From Acinetobacter courvalinii (lineage in GTDB: Bacteria > Pseudomonadota > Gammaproteobacteria > Pseudomonadales > Moraxellaceae): a stretch of DNA of 64,000 bases. Both the position numbers and the translations under genes were made by a program. This document shows positions 8,464 to 18,416 of this stretch, one piece after another; position 1 is the stretch's first letter, and every line of letters starts with the position of its first letter. The notes beneath the pieces are model-generated. The model had not been told where the DNA came from. It made no database searches and saw nothing but the letters and a program-made list of their open reading frames with translations. Location: NCBI RefSeq assembly GCF_014635545.1, contig NZ_BMDA01000001.1:1690739-1754738 (forward strand), read 5' to 3'.

Positions 8464-10842
8464 TTGGAAGCGCGCGTAATCGGTCTGGAAAAATTAGGAA
8501 AACACGATGTCGAGCTCGTAGGTGGGAAAAACTCATCTCTGGGTGAAATGATCAGCCATTTATCCAATGCTGGTGTATCGGTACCAGGTGGTTTTGCAAC
8601 AACTGCTGCTGCCTATCGTGAGTTCTTGGATCAAAGCGGCTTAAATGCTCGAATTCAGGCTGAACTTACCCAACTCAATGTTGATGATGTCATTGCACTT
8701 GCTGAGACTGGTGCAAAAATCCGTAAATGGATTGTTGACACTCCGCTTACTGCGACATTAGAACAAGAAATTCGTGATGCCTTTGCAGCACTTTCAAACG
8801 GTAACCCAGACATTGCCGTTGCTGTACGTTCTTCGGCAACTGCTGAAGACTTACCTGACGCTTCATTTGCAGGGCAACAAGAAACTTTCTTAAATATCCG
8901 CGGTATTGATAACATTCTTATCGCAATAAAAGAAGTATTTGCATCGCTTTATAATGACCGTGCCATTGCTTACCGTGTACACCAAGGTTTTGAACATAGT
9001 GTTGTTGCCCTTTCTGCTGGCGTACAACGTATGGTTCGTTCTGAAACTGGTGCTGCTGGTGTTATGTTTACGCTTGATACCGAATCTGGTTTCCGTGATG
9101 TGGTGTTCATTACTGCATCTTATGGCTTGGGCGAAATGGTCGTACAAGGTGCGGTTAACCCTGACGAATTCTATTTATCAAAACCGCTGCTAAACGCCGG
9201 TAAACATTCTGTGTTACGTCGTAACCTCGGTTCTAAACACCAGAAAATGATTTATGGTGAAGAAGGTGCGGCGGGTAAATCAGTGGTGATTGTTGATGTT
9301 GAGAAACAGGAACGTCAACAGTTTGCCTTAAATGATCACGAGCTTCACGAATTAGCGAAACAGGCCCTGATCATTGAACAGCATTATGGCTCTCCAATGG
9401 ACATCGAATGGGCGAAAGATGGCGATGATGGCCAAATCTATATCGTTCAGGCACGTCCGGAAACAGTAAAAAGCCGCCAGAATGTCGGCACAATGGAACG
9501 CTACCTGTTAAAACAACGTGGTACTGTAATTTGTGAAGGCCGTTCAATCGGTCAACGCATTGGTTCAGGTAAAGTTCGTGTTGTGACTTCAATTAAAGAA
9601 ATGGATAAGGTTCAGGACGGTGACGTACTGGTATCTGACATGACTGACCCGGACTGGGAACCAGTGATGAAGCGTGCCGCTGCCATTGTGACCAACCGTG
9701 GTGGTCGTACTTGTCACGCAGCTATTATTGCTCGTGAATTAGGTGTGCCTGCGATTGTCGGTTGTGGTAATGCTACAGAAGTACTTGCTGATGGTCAGGA
9801 AGTGACTGTTTCATGTGCTGAAGGTGATACTGGCTTCATTTATGAAGGTGCGCTTGACTTTGAAGTGCAACGCAACTCAATTCACTCTATGCCACAATTA
9901 CCGTTCAAAATCATGATGAACGTCGGTAACCCTGACCGTGCATTTGACTTTGCCCAAATCCCGAATGAAGGGATCGGCCTTGCACGTCTTGAGTTCATCA
10001 TTAACCGTATGATCGGCGTGCATCCGAAAGCATTGTTGAACATTGACAGCTTGCCACGCGAAACACGTGCAGCAGTGATGGCGCGTACTGCGGGCTACTC
10101 TTCTCCAATCGAATTCTATGTCGAGAAACTGGTTGAAGGTATTTCTACCCTTGCAGCCGCATTTGCAGATAAGCCTGTGATCGTGCGTATGTCTGACTTC
10201 AAGTCAAACGAATATGCCAACCTGATCGGCGGTAAACTGTACGAGCCAGAAGAAGAAAACCCGATGTTGGGCTTCCGTGGTGCAAGTCGTTATGTTTCAG
10301 ATAACTTCCGTGACTGCTTTGAACTTGAATGCCGTGCCTTGAAAAAAGTTCGTGATGAAATGGGTCTAACCAATATTCAAATCATGATCCCATTTGTACG
10401 TACGGTTTCTGAAGCTAAACGTGTGATCGAATTACTTGCTCAAAATGGCCTAAAACGTGGTGAGAATGGTCTCAAAGTGATCATGATGTGTGAACTTCCT
10501 ACCAATGCATTATTGGCTGAGCAGTTCCTTGAACACTTCGATGGTTTCTCGATCGGTTCAAACGACTTAACCCAGTTAACGCTTGGTCTGGATCGTGACT
10601 CCGGTATCGTGTCGCACCTGTTCGACGAACGTGATCCAGCAGTGAAAGCGCTTCTTTCTATGGCAATTCATGCGTGCCGTAAAGCAGGCAAATATGTCGG
10701 TATTTGTGGTCAAGGTCCTTCGGATCATCCTGATCTTGCAAAATGGCTCATGGAACAAGGGATTGAATCTGTATCATTGAATCCTGACTCAGTCCTTGAC
10801 ACCTGGTTCTTCCTTGCTGAAGAGCAAATCAAGAAAGCCTAA
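8464..10842 (+). CDS. ppsA: Phosphoenolpyruvate synthase
   Basis: PpsA converts pyruvate, ATP and water to PEP, AMP and phosphate, the entry to gluconeogenesis. The 792-residue protein has the N-terminal ATP-binding domain ([33 protein letters not shown] near residues 121-141), the swivelling domain with the phosphorylated His in [15 protein letters not shown] (near residues 416-430), and the C-terminal PEP domain ([17 protein letters not shown]). I take the TTG at 8464 as the start because GGAG lies 9-10 bases upstream, no ATG precedes the conserved domain, and the N-terminus then aligns with the family. A strong terminator follows. Confidence 0.97.
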   Translation: MEARVIGLEKLGKHDVELVGGKNSSLGEMISHLSNAGVSVPGGFATTAAAYREFLDQSGLNARIQAELTQLNVDDVIALAETGAKIRKWIVDTPLTATLEQEIRDAFAALSNGNPDIAVAVRSSATAEDLPDASFAGQQETFLNIRGIDNILIAIKEVFASLYNDRAIAYRVHQGFEHSVVALSAGVQRMVRSETGAAGVMFTLDTESGFRDVVFITASYGLGEMVVQGAVNPDEFYLSKPLLNAGKHSVLRRNLGSKHQKMIYGEEGAAGKSVVIVDVEKQERQQFALNDHELHELAKQALIIEQHYGSPMDIEWAKDGDDGQIYIVQARPETVKSRQNVGTMERYLLKQRGTVICEGRSIGQRIGSGKVRVVTSIKEMDKVQDGDVLVSDMTDPDWEPVMKRAAAIVTNRGGRTCHAAIIARELGVPAIVGCGNATEVLADGQEVTVSCAEGDTGFIYEGALDFEVQRNSIHSMPQLPFKIMMNVGNPDRAFDFAQIPNEGIGLARLEFIINRMIGVHPKALLNIDSLPRETRAAVMARTAGYSSPIEFYVEKLVEGISTLAAAFADKPVIVRMSDFKSNEYANLIGGKLYEPEEENPMLGFRGASRYVSDNFRDCFELECRALKKVRDEMGLTNIQIMIPFVRTVSEAKRVIELLAQNGLKRGENGLKVIMMCELPTNALLAEQFLEHFDGFSIGSNDLTQLTLGLDRDSGIVSHLFDERDPAVKALLSMAIHACRKAGKYVGICGQGPSDHPDLAKWLMEQGIESVSLNPDSVLDTWFFLAEEQIKKA

Positions 10843-10852
10843 TCTTTTTTAG

Positions 10853-10882
10853 AAAAAGACCCTCTCTGGCAGGGTCTTTTTT
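10853..10882 (+). terminator. Rho-independent terminator of ppsA
   Basis: Stem AAAAAGACCCT/AGGGTCTTTTT, loop of seven bases, ending in six T residues. Confidence 0.92.
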
Positions 10883-10909
10883 CATCTTTAGAATAGAGAA
10901 TTTTTATTT

Positions 10910-11674
10910 ATGCAAATTTACTTGGCTCGTAACAATCAACAAGCTGGTCCCTATAGTTTAGAACAAGTGAACCAAATGCTTGCCAGTCAACAAGTTTTAT
11001 TGACGGATCTGGCTTGGCACGAAGGTATGGCTGAATGGAAAACACTTGGTGAACTTACTCAAGGTAAACTTGTATACGAACCTGTAGGTTACTCAGCTTT
11101 TGCTGCCCCCGTTGCAACCGAAAGCAAAGAGTCTTCTTTTAAAATCAAGGTGGAGCAAAAAGCCAAACCTGAATTGGCGCCTTTTCACTCTCGTGCGCTG
11201 GCAAAAGTCTTGGACTTGATGCTTTGGTTGCCAATGGCAGCCATTCCTTCATTCTTTTTTAATGAAGCTCAATATAAAGAATTATTTGAAATTCAAAAGC
11301 AATTACAGACAGCGCAAGTGGCGTCGAGTAAAGCGGTTGAATTACAGCAACAGCTGATGCAGCTCATCCCGAATGAAGCCTGGATGAGTATTTTTGCCTA
11401 CTTGATTATCATGTTGATGATTCAGGCCTTTTTTATTGCAAAATCAGGCCAGAGTATTGGTAAGAAAATTGCAAAAATTAAAATTGTAGATGCTGAAACA
11501 TTGACCCAGGTCAGCTCAATTCGGGCTTTCTGGTTGCGCAGCATTCTCTTTATTATTCTCAATTTACTGTTTATGCCATTTATTACAATTGTTGATTATG
11601 CTTTCTTCGCATTGAACAAAAATCGTCAAACCCTGCACGATAAATTGGCTAAAACTAAGGTAATTAAACAGTAG
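10910..11674 (+). CDS. GYF_2 (DUF4339) - RDD family membrane protein
   Basis: This 254-residue protein joins two modules. Residues 1-50 form a GYF_2 domain (AGPYSLEQVNQMLASQQV, then DLAWHEGMAEWKTL), probably a peptide- or partner-binding module on the cytoplasmic side. Residues about 90-254 form an RDD domain with hydrophobic helices (MLWLPMAAIPSFFF; IFAYLIIMLMIQAFFIAKSG; FWLRSILFIILNLLFMPF). The conserved end motif is LHDKLAKTKVI. Function unknown; RDD proteins have been linked to transport and membrane homeostasis. It is monocistronic between two terminators. Confidence 0.85.
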   Translation: MQIYLARNNQQAGPYSLEQVNQMLASQQVLLTDLAWHEGMAEWKTLGELTQGKLVYEPVGYSAFAAPVATESKESSFKIKVEQKAKPELAPFHSRALAKVLDLMLWLPMAAIPSFFFNEAQYKELFEIQKQLQTAQVASSKAVELQQQLMQLIPNEAWMSIFAYLIIMLMIQAFFIAKSGQSIGKKIAKIKIVDAETLTQVSSIRAFWLRSILFIILNLLFMPFITIVDYAFFALNKNRQTLHDKLAKTKVIKQ

Positions 11675-11686
11675 TCACAATTCGAT

Positions 11687-11718
11687 AAAGAAAAGAGGAT
11701 TTAATCCTCTTTTCTTTT
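11687..11718. terminator. Terminator after the RDD gene
   Basis: A long stem (AAAGAAAAGAGGAT paired with ATCCTCTTTTCTTT) around TTA ends in TTTCTTTT. It could act on both strands. Confidence 0.85.
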
Positions 11719-11861
11719 ATATTAAATTGATATCTATACAAAAAGAACTTAACTCAACCTTAATTCCTACAAGATAAATCGGGTTTTAAAACAAGCATTT
11801 CAGGCCACTTTATCAGTAGCTTAGTTCTTCAATATGAGGCATAATGCCCAACAACGTAGCG

Positions 11862-11915
11862 GTGTCGCGTGATTGCTAAGCATTTTTTAAACAATTCTTA
11901 TCAATCACGCGACAC
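11862..11915 (+). other. Long perfect stem-loop in the cyoA leader
   Basis: GTGTCGCGTGATTG (11862-11875) is exactly complementary to CAATCACGCGACAC (11902-11915). The pairing continues inward after one mismatch with TAAG/CTTA and then ATT/AAT. It lies 58 bases before the cyoA ATG in an otherwise unstructured AT-rich gap (11719-11972). There is no T-run after it, so it is not an ordinary terminator. It is either an RNA leader structure or a DNA operator dyad. Confidence 0.7.
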
Positions 11916-11972
11916 TTTAATCGCTATCCCATAATTTAATTAGGGAATGGGACTCTTCACCGAGGTTGTAAA

Positions 11973-13025
11973 ATGAGACAAACGATTTTAGCTGTATTGT
12001 CTTTATCTGCGATGGCCGCGCTCTTAACTGGGTGTGGCGGTGATATGGTACTTCTAAACAATAAAGGTCCAGTTGGTCAAGGTCAAAGTAACTTGATGAT
12101 GACTGCGATCTATTTAATGCTATTGGTGGTAATTCCATCAATTATTATGGCATTGTGGTTTGGTTGGAAATATCGCGCGTCGAATAAAGATGCAGACTAT
12201 AAACCTACTTGGGCACACTCTACGACAATTGAGATCGTTGTTTGGGGTGTTCCTGTCATTATTATTGGTATTTTAGCTTGGTTAACTTGGTGGGGTTCCC
12301 ACAAGTACGACCCTTACCGTCCGTTAGAATCTGATAAAGCACCATTAACTATTCAAGCTGTCGCTGAACAGTTCAAGTGGATTTTTATCTATCCTGAGCA
12401 AAACATTGCAACGGTAAACGAAGTACGCTTCCCAGAGCAAACACCAGTAAGCTTTAAGATCACTTCTAACTTTACGATGAACTCGTTCTTCATCCCGCAG
12501 TTAGGCGGCCAGATCTATGCAATGGCTGGTATGCAAACTCACCTGCACCTGTTAGCAGATGAACCAGGTGTTTTCCGTGGTTTCTCAGCAAACTATTCAG
12601 GTTATGGTTTCTCACAAATGCGCTTTAAAGCACACAGCGTGACTGAGCCGGAATTTGCGCAATGGGTAGAAGCAGTTAAAGCTGGTAATGGTACAAGTAT
12701 TAACCCTGAAGCAATTCAGAAAGGTACACTTGACCAAGCTGAATTAGCAACTTTGAAAGATGGCGATCGTTCTAAGCATCAGATCGAGCATTTAGTCAAC
12801 CGTGCTAAAGCTGCTGGTGATGAAGAAGCGCTTGCTAAAGCTGAAGCGATGAAACCGTTCCCGACTAAGCCACACCCAGTGACTTATTACTCATCAGTTG
12901 AACCAAAATTGTTTGAAACAATTATCAACCATTATATGAGTAACTATCACGGTGCTGACCATTCTGCTGGACTTGCAACAGCAGAAACTCATGCTGCAGC
13001 AGAACACGCTGCTCAAGGGGAATAA
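11973..13025 (+). CDS. cyoA: Cytochrome bo3 ubiquinol oxidase subunit II
   Basis: CyoA is subunit II of the proton-pumping quinol oxidase. The 350-residue protein has a lipoprotein signal with lipobox LLTGC (Cys about 21), two membrane helices (about residues 45-65 and 88-108) and a periplasmic cupredoxin domain with FTMNSFFIPQLGGQIYAMAGM. The cytochrome-c-type CuA cysteines are absent, as expected for a quinol oxidase. The C-terminal tail is rich in His and Ala (HGADHSAGLATAETHAAAEH). It leads a tight five-gene operon, with cyoB three bases downstream. Confidence 0.96.
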   Translation: MRQTILAVLSLSAMAALLTGCGGDMVLLNNKGPVGQGQSNLMMTAIYLMLLVVIPSIIMALWFGWKYRASNKDADYKPTWAHSTTIEIVVWGVPVIIIGILAWLTWWGSHKYDPYRPLESDKAPLTIQAVAEQFKWIFIYPEQNIATVNEVRFPEQTPVSFKITSNFTMNSFFIPQLGGQIYAMAGMQTHLHLLADEPGVFRGFSANYSGYGFSQMRFKAHSVTEPEFAQWVEAVKAGNGTSINPEAIQKGTLDQAELATLKDGDRSKHQIEHLVNRAKAAGDEEALAKAEAMKPFPTKPHPVTYYSSVEPKLFETIINHYMSNYHGADHSAGLATAETHAAAEHAAQGE

Positions 13026-13028
13026 GAC

Positions 13029-15020
13029 ATGGATATGATTTTTGGTAAACTTGGGTGGGATTCGATCCCGACAGAACCCCTTGTACTTGTCACCATGGTC
13101 TTTATGGCACTTGGTGCAATTGCTGTTTTAGGCGGTATCACCTATTTCAAAAAATGGGGATATTTGTGGAATGAGTGGTTTATTACGGTAGACCATAAAA
13201 AGATTGGTATCATGTATATCATCGTATCTGTCGTCATGCTGTTGCGTGGTTTCGCCGATGCGATCATGATGCGTCTACAACTTTTCCTCGCGAAAGGCGG
13301 CGGTGAAGGTTACCTGCATCCTGACCACTACGACCAGATCTTCACCGCACACGGTGTGATCATGATCTTCTTCGTAGCCATGGGTCTCGTTGTTGGTATG
13401 ATGAACATCTCTGTACCTTTACAGATCGGTGCTCGTGACGTTGCGTTCCCATTATTGAACTCTTTAAGCTTCTGGTTATTCGCCGGTGCTGCTGGTTTGA
13501 TGATGCTTTCACTGGTATTGGGTGAGTTTGCTGCGACTGGTTGGATGGCTTATCCTCCTCTATCTGGCATTCAATATTCTCCTGGTGTAGGTGTTGACTA
13601 CTATATCTGGGCACTTCAGGTTTCTGGTCTAGGTACGCTGTTATCTGGTGTTAACTTCTTTGTTACCATCATCAAAATGCGTGCACCTGGCATGAAACTC
13701 ATGGACATGCCTATTTTCACGTGGACTTCACTGTGTACGGCTGTACTCATCATTGCATCATTCCCTGTATTAACAGGTACCCTTGCAATGTTGACGCTTG
13801 ACCGTTACTTCGGTTTCCATTTCTTCACCAATGAGCTTGGCGGTAGCCCAATGCTTTACGTGAACTTGATCTGGACTTGGGGTCACCCTGAAGTATATAT
13901 CTTGGTATTACCGGCATTTGGTCTATACTCAGAAATCGTGGCAACCTTCTCTCGTAAAGCGTTGTTCGGTTATAAGTCTATGGTGTATGCAACCATCGCG
14001 ATTACTGTTCTTGCGTTCGTTGTATGGCTTCACCACTTCTTCACCATGGGTGCTGGTGCGAACGTGAATGCGTTCTTCGGTATCATGACCATGGTTATTG
14101 CGATTCCGACTGGTGTGAAAATCTTCTCTTGGTTATTCACCATGTATAAAGGTCGCATCACCTTTACTACGCCTATGTTATGGACGCTTGGCTTCCTCGT
14201 AACATTCGGTATCGGTGGTTTAACTGGTGTACTTATGGCTGTTCCACCTGCGGACTTCCTAGTACACAACTCATTATTCTTGATCGCTCACTTCCATAAC
14301 GTAATTATCGGTGGTGTGGTGTTTGGTATGTTTGCCGGCATCATCTTCTACTGGCCGAAAATGTTTGGTTGGAAGCTCAATGAAGCATGGGGTAAAGCTG
14401 CGTTCTGGTTCTGGTTCTTCGGTTTCTATTTTGCATTCATGCCACTTTATATCCTTGGTTTCATGGGTATGACACGTCGTTTGAATACATATGACAACCC
14501 TGAATGGGATCCATACTTGGCTATCGCGTTATTCGGTGCTGTTCTTGTTGCAATCGGTATTGCATGCTTCTTGATGCAAATCATTGTTGGTTTCTTACAA
14601 CGTAAGGACAACATGGACCACACTGGCGATCCATGGGATGGCCGTACCCTTGAATGGGCGACTTCTTCCCCTGCTCCGTTCTATAACTTTGCGCATGAAC
14701 CAGATGCAAGCGGCATTGACCGTTTCTGGACTGACAAAGAAAATGGTGTAGCATACGCACGTAATACTAAATATGAAGACATCCACATGCCGACTGATCG
14801 TGCTGCTGGCTTCGTCATTGCCATGTTCATTACCATTCTTGGTTTTGCACTGATCTGGCATATTTGGTGGCTCGTTGTTGTTTCATTTGTTTCAGCTGTT
14901 GTTAGCTTGATCGTAAGCTCATTCACCAAGAATGTGGATTACTATGTTCCTGCTGCTGAAGTTGAGCGTATTGAAAATGAACGCTATGCTTTACTTGAAA
15001 AACACTTGAAGAAGGACTAA
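13029..15020 (+). CDS. cyoB: Cytochrome bo3 ubiquinol oxidase subunit I
   Basis: CyoB is the catalytic subunit that carries heme b, heme o3 and CuB and reduces O2 to water while pumping protons. The 663-residue length matches the family (E. coli also 663). Visible motifs are the heme b ligand region [11 protein letters not shown], the CuB/Tyr element [17 protein letters not shown] (about residues 281-297), [11 protein letters not shown] with the CuB histidine pair, and [12 protein letters not shown] with the heme ligand histidines. The spacing to cyoA and cyoC (three and four bases) shows a single operon. Confidence 0.97.
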   Translation: MDMIFGKLGWDSIPTEPLVLVTMVFMALGAIAVLGGITYFKKWGYLWNEWFITVDHKKIGIMYIIVSVVMLLRGFADAIMMRLQLFLAKGGGEGYLHPDHYDQIFTAHGVIMIFFVAMGLVVGMMNISVPLQIGARDVAFPLLNSLSFWLFAGAAGLMMLSLVLGEFAATGWMAYPPLSGIQYSPGVGVDYYIWALQVSGLGTLLSGVNFFVTIIKMRAPGMKLMDMPIFTWTSLCTAVLIIASFPVLTGTLAMLTLDRYFGFHFFTNELGGSPMLYVNLIWTWGHPEVYILVLPAFGLYSEIVATFSRKALFGYKSMVYATIAITVLAFVVWLHHFFTMGAGANVNAFFGIMTMVIAIPTGVKIFSWLFTMYKGRITFTTPMLWTLGFLVTFGIGGLTGVLMAVPPADFLVHNSLFLIAHFHNVIIGGVVFGMFAGIIFYWPKMFGWKLNEAWGKAAFWFWFFGFYFAFMPLYILGFMGMTRRLNTYDNPEWDPYLAIALFGAVLVAIGIACFLMQIIVGFLQRKDNMDHTGDPWDGRTLEWATSSPAPFYNFAHEPDASGIDRFWTDKENGVAYARNTKYEDIHMPTDRAAGFVIAMFITILGFALIWHIWWLVVVSFVSAVVSLIVSSFTKNVDYYVPAAEVERIENERYALLEKHLKKD

Positions 15021-15024
15021 GGAA

Positions 15025-15645
15025 ATGGCTGAAGTACTTCATCACGACAACCACGGCCACGATGGTCATCATGAGCATGATGATACAGACTTGACGGTCT
15101 TTGGTTTCTGGACATACTTGATGAGTGACTTGATTCTTTTCGGATCACTCTTCATCGCGTTCGCTGTATTAAGCAGTCATATCCCACCAGGAACCCCAAG
15201 TGCATATGACCTGTTCCATGATTCATTAGGCTTCGTGTTAACTGAAACATTTGCCTTATTGATTTCATCGGTAACATTTGGTTTTGCTGTACTGGCATCT
15301 TATAAAAAGAATGTAAATCAGGTGATCACTTGGTTATTGATTACATTCCTTTTTGGTGCATCGTTCATCGGGATGGAAATCTACGAATTCCGTCACCTTG
15401 TACATGAAGGCCATGGTCCAACTCACAGTGCATTCTTATCATCGTTCTTTACCTTGGTTGGTACACACGGTATCCACGTAACTTCTGGTTTAGTGTGGAT
15501 GCTGGTATTGATGTATCAGATCAAAAAGAATGGTTTGACTTTACCGAATACACGTCGTCTTGCTTGCTTAAGCTTGTTCTGGCACTTCCTTGACATCGTT
15601 TGGATCTGTGTATTCAGCGTCGTTTACTTACTGGGAGTTCTCTAA
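15025..15645 (+). CDS. cyoC: Cytochrome bo3 ubiquinol oxidase subunit III
   Basis: Subunit III has five predicted membrane helices and no redox centres; it stabilises the oxidase and its proton uptake. The 206-residue protein has a His-rich N-terminus ([15 protein letters not shown]), then [21 protein letters not shown] (about residues 27-47), [20 protein letters not shown] and [20 protein letters not shown] at the end, the usual CyoC signature. Its stop codon shares one base with the cyoD start. Confidence 0.96.
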   Translation: MAEVLHHDNHGHDGHHEHDDTDLTVFGFWTYLMSDLILFGSLFIAFAVLSSHIPPGTPSAYDLFHDSLGFVLTETFALLISSVTFGFAVLASYKKNVNQVITWLLITFLFGASFIGMEIYEFRHLVHEGHGPTHSAFLSSFFTLVGTHGIHVTSGLVWMLVLMYQIKKNGLTLPNTRRLACLSLFWHFLDIVWICVFSVVYLLGVL

Positions 15646-15974
15646 TGAGTAGTCATGAGCATAATGCTGCAGGTGCGTCACACGGTAACTTTAAACAATA
15701 CACTGTTGGATTTATCCTCTCTGTTATCCTCACCATCATCCCGTTCGGGATGGTGATGGCGGGTGGTTTCAGTCGTGGCGTCTTAGTTACAGTAATCGCA
15801 ATCACTGCCGTTGCTCAGGTGCTTGTACAACTTGTGTACTTCTTACACATGAATACATCATCTGACCAACGTTGGAACCTTATTGCATTTATCTACACAA
15901 TTTTATGTATCGCTGTACTGTTAGTCGGCTCTGTGTGGATTATGAATTACCTACACTACAACATGATGATCTAA
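15645..15974 (+). CDS. cyoD: Cytochrome bo3 ubiquinol oxidase subunit IV
   Basis: Subunit IV is a 109-residue protein with three membrane helices (about residues 18-40, 46-68 and 80-103) that supports CuB assembly. The start [19 protein letters not shown] fits the family, and LVQLVYFLHMNTSSDQRWN is the conserved central segment. The ATG at 15645 overlaps the cyoC stop by one base. A start 45 bases further upstream would lie inside cyoC and lengthen the protein beyond family length. Confidence 0.95.
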   Translation: MSSHEHNAAGASHGNFKQYTVGFILSVILTIIPFGMVMAGGFSRGVLVTVIAITAVAQVLVQLVYFLHMNTSSDQRWNLIAFIYTILCIAVLLVGSVWIMNYLHYNMMI

Positions 15975-15984
15975 ACTGATTGTC

Positions 15985-16863
15985 ATGTGGAAAAAGTATT
16001 TATTCCTGACTAAACCAGGAATTCTCTTCGGTAATTTTATTACCACCTTGGGCGGCTTTTTCTTAGCCGCCCAAGGCTCTATAGACTTCCTCTTATTATT
16101 ACTGACCTTGCTTGGAACAACTTTTGTGGTTGCTTCTGGTTGTGTCGTCAATAATGTAATTGATCAAGACATCGATCAAAAAATGCAACGCACCATGAAC
16201 CGCGCGCTTGTGACTAAAACCATTTCCCCTACTGTTGCCATGTGCTATGCCTTGGTCTTAGGTATTATTGGTTTTAGCATTCTCTGGTTCTATGTCAATG
16301 CTTATGCATTTTTATTCGCTGTGATTGGTTTTGTGGTCTATGTCGGTTTTTATAGTTTGTGGACCAAACGTACCACAATCCATCAAACCGTCATTGGTAG
16401 TATTTCCGGAGCGAGTCCTCCTGTTATTGGTTATACGGCTGTAAGTCATCAGTTCGATATGGCGGCCTTATTGATTTTTGTTGCATATGCTTTATGGCAA
16501 ATGCCACATTCATGGGCGATTGCAATTTATCGTTTTGACGATTACAAAAATGCAGGCGTTCCGATTTTACCTGTAGCGCGTTCGATTTTAAGAACCAAGA
16601 TTGAATCACTGATTTATGTGGTTTTATTTACTGTTGCGATGAATGCACTGTATGTTTATGAATACACCAACATGATTTTCCTGGTGATCTGTAATGCACT
16701 TTGTATTTACTGGTTCTACATTGGTATTTTAGGATTTAAGGCTAAAGACGATCAGCTTTGGGCAAAACGCTTTTTCCTTTTTTCAGTAATTCTGATTACT
16801 GTCATCAGTTTAAGCTTTAGCTTTAGCTTCAAATGCCCTGCACCATTCTTCCCTATTTTTTAA
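15985..16863 (+). CDS. cyoE: Protoheme IX farnesyltransferase (heme O synthase)
   Basis: CyoE converts heme b to heme o, the cofactor of the bo3 oxidase encoded upstream. The 292-residue membrane protein starts MWKKYLFLTKPGILFGNFIT. It has the prenyl-diphosphate-binding motif NNVIDQDIDQKMQRTMNR (about residues 53-70) and the second loop AIYRFDDYKNAGVPILPVA (about residues 178-196). About nine hydrophobic helices span the length. It ends the operon directly at a terminator that overlaps its stop codon. Confidence 0.96.
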   Translation: MWKKYLFLTKPGILFGNFITTLGGFFLAAQGSIDFLLLLLTLLGTTFVVASGCVVNNVIDQDIDQKMQRTMNRALVTKTISPTVAMCYALVLGIIGFSILWFYVNAYAFLFAVIGFVVYVGFYSLWTKRTTIHQTVIGSISGASPPVIGYTAVSHQFDMAALLIFVAYALWQMPHSWAIAIYRFDDYKNAGVPILPVARSILRTKIESLIYVVLFTVAMNALYVYEYTNMIFLVICNALCIYWFYIGILGFKAKDDQLWAKRFFLFSVILITVISLSFSFSFKCPAPFFPIF

Positions 16864-16889
16864 AAAGATAGAGAACGCTCTATCTTTTT
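16862..16889 (+). terminator. Terminator of the cyo operon
   Basis: Stem AAAAAGATAGAG/CTCTATCTTTTT with loop AACG. It starts at the cyoE stop codon. Confidence 0.9.
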
Positions 16890-16971
16890 ATTCTCCCTCG
16901 CTGTAATCATTTCGTGCAATAAAAACATTCGCTTCTTTATTGCCTAAATGAACTCTCTTTTATTCTCCCTC
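16886..16971. repeat. Pair of 14-bp direct repeats in the cyoE-rpsF gap
   Basis: TTTTATTCTCCCTC occurs at 16886-16899 and again at 16958-16971, 72 bases apart. The rest of the gap from 16972 to the rpsF promoter at 17121 is AT-rich with no gene. Confidence 0.5.
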
Positions 16972-17120
16972 CTCAGTTGTTCTGCACTTGATTTAAGCCA
17001 AAATTCTCACCCTATTCGTACCTTGCTGTAATTCCATAAACTGTATTTCATCTCCCAAACAAATTGCTGTTACTTTTTTGCTGACCCTACAAAAAATTAA
17101 AAAACACAATCCCACTAAAT

Positions 17121-17149
17121 TTGCTTTATCACGCTGATTTGACTATAAT
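17121..17149 (+). promoter_or_regulatory. Sigma-70 promoter of rpsF operon
   Basis: TTGCTT (17121-17126) and TATAAT (17144-17149) are separated by exactly 17 bases. They precede the structured rpsF leader by about 20 bases. Confidence 0.8.
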
Positions 17150-17169
17150 CGCCGCTTCGCAATTTGCGA

Positions 17170-17244
17170 CATAACTTTTTAAGTTATGACTCCTTGCTTC
17201 TGATTTTTATAATCAGGGGCTGCTTAAACCGTAAGGAGCTGACA
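17170..17244 (+). promoter_or_regulatory. S6:S18-type autoregulatory leader of rpsF
   Basis: After a small hairpin (CATAACTT/AAGTTATG, 17170-17188), an outer stem CTCCTT (17190-17195) pairs with AAGGAG (17233-17238), which is the rpsF Shine-Dalgarno sequence. It encloses an inner hairpin CTGATT/AATCAG (17200-17216). A CCG triplet (17229-17231) sits on the 3' side just before the outer stem closes. This layout matches the known S6:S18-binding leader, in which CCG mimics the 16S rRNA site. Confidence 0.75.
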
Positions 17245-17628
17245 ATGCGTCACTACGAAATCGTACTATTGGTACATCCAGACCAAAGCGATCAAGTTGT
17301 AGGTATGGTTGAACGCTATATCTCTCAGATCAAAGAAGCTGAAGGTCAAATTCACCGTTTAGAAGATTGGGGCCGCCGCCAATTGGCTTACCCGATTAAC
17401 AAAATTCACAAAGCACACTACATTCTTATGAATGTTGAATGTGGTCAAACGACTCTTGATGAATTAGAAGAATTGTTCCGTTATAACGACGCGATCATTC
17501 GTAACATCATCATCCGTCGTGAACACGCAATTACTGAAGAATCTTTACTTGCTAAGAGTGCTGAAGAAAAACGTGCGCGTAAAGCTCAACGTGAAGAAGC
17601 ACAACAAGCAGTTCAAGAAGCTGAATAA
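17245..17628 (+). CDS. rpsF: 30S ribosomal protein S6
   Basis: S6 binds S18 on the 30S platform. The 127-residue protein starts [18 protein letters not shown], the conserved first strand. [20 protein letters not shown] and [18 protein letters not shown] complete the RNP-like fold, and a charged Lys/Glu/Ala tail follows. I chose the ATG at 17245 because GTAAGGAGCTGACA provides the ribosome-binding site; an upstream in-frame start would add 27 unrelated residues. It is the first gene of rpsF-rpsR-rplI. Confidence 0.97.
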   Translation: MRHYEIVLLVHPDQSDQVVGMVERYISQIKEAEGQIHRLEDWGRRQLAYPINKIHKAHYILMNVECGQTTLDELEELFRYNDAIIRNIIIRREHAITEESLLAKSAEEKRARKAQREEAQQAVQEAE

Positions 17629-17639
17629 GGAGAACATCA

Positions 17640-17867
17640 ATGGCACGTTTTTACCGTCGTCGCAAGTTCTGCCGCTTTACAGCTGAGAATGTTGCGTACA
17701 TCGACTACAAAGATATCGACACTTTAAAACAGTACATCACTGAAAACGGCAAGATTGTTCCTAGCCGTATTACAGGTACTAAAGCTCGTTATCAACGTCA
17801 ATTAGCGTTAGCTATCAAACAAGCTCGCTATTTGTCTTTGATTCCGTACACTGACAACCATAAGTAA
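17640..17867 (+). CDS. rpsR: 30S ribosomal protein S18
   Basis: S18 is a 75-residue basic protein that forms a heterodimer with S6. [25 protein letters not shown] and the [28 protein letters not shown] core are the family pattern. It starts 12 bases after rpsF with ribosome-binding site AAGGAGAACATCA. Confidence 0.98.
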
Positions 17868-17879
17868 GTGAGGTGAGCT

Positions 17880-18326
17880 GTGGACGTTATCTTATTACAA
17901 CGCATTAAAAACCTTGGTAAATTAGGCGACAAAGTATCAGTTAAAGCTGGTTACGGTCGTAACTTCTTGATCCCTCAAGGTAAAGCTGTAGCTGCAACTG
18001 AAGCAAACACTGCTGCTTTTGAAGCTCGTCGTGCTGAACTTGAGAAGCAAGAAGCTGAAGTATTAGCTGCTGCGAATGCACGTGCTGAACAATTGAACGA
18101 AGTAAACATCGTTATCACTGCGAAAGCTGGTGATGAAGGTAAACTCTTCGGTTCTATCGGTACTCGTGACATCGCTGATGCTTTAACGAATGCTGGTCTT
18201 ACTGTAGACCGTGCAGAAGTTCGTTTACCAAACGGTGCGCTTCGTCACACTGGTGAATTCAACATCGCAATCCAATTGCACCATGATGTTGTTGCTGAAG
18301 TTCTCGTTACTATCGTATCTGAGTAA
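17880..18326 (+). CDS. rplI: 50S ribosomal protein L9
   Basis: L9 binds 23S rRNA and limits frameshifting. The 148-residue protein begins at a GTG (17880) preceded by GTGAGGTGAGCT, giving [20 protein letters not shown]. The conserved [13 protein letters not shown] lies near residues 24-36. The long connecting helix is rich in Glu/Ala, and the C-terminal domain includes [12 protein letters not shown]. It ends the operon before a strong terminator. Confidence 0.98.
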   Translation: MDVILLQRIKNLGKLGDKVSVKAGYGRNFLIPQGKAVAATEANTAAFEARRAELEKQEAEVLAAANARAEQLNEVNIVITAKAGDEGKLFGSIGTRDIADALTNAGLTVDRAEVRLPNGALRHTGEFNIAIQLHHDVVAEVLVTIVSE

Positions 18327-18337
18327 TTTCTGCAAAG

Positions 18338-18368
18338 AAAAAGAGCATGTTTTACATGCTCTTTTTTT
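18338..18368 (+). terminator. Terminator of rpsF-rpsR-rplI
   Basis: Stem AAAAAGAGCATGT/ACATGCTCTTTTT with a TTT loop and a T-run. Confidence 0.93.
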
Positions 18369-18416
18369 ATGTCTATTGTTTTTGTTTTCTCAAATAACCC
18401 TTATTAAAAATATAAG

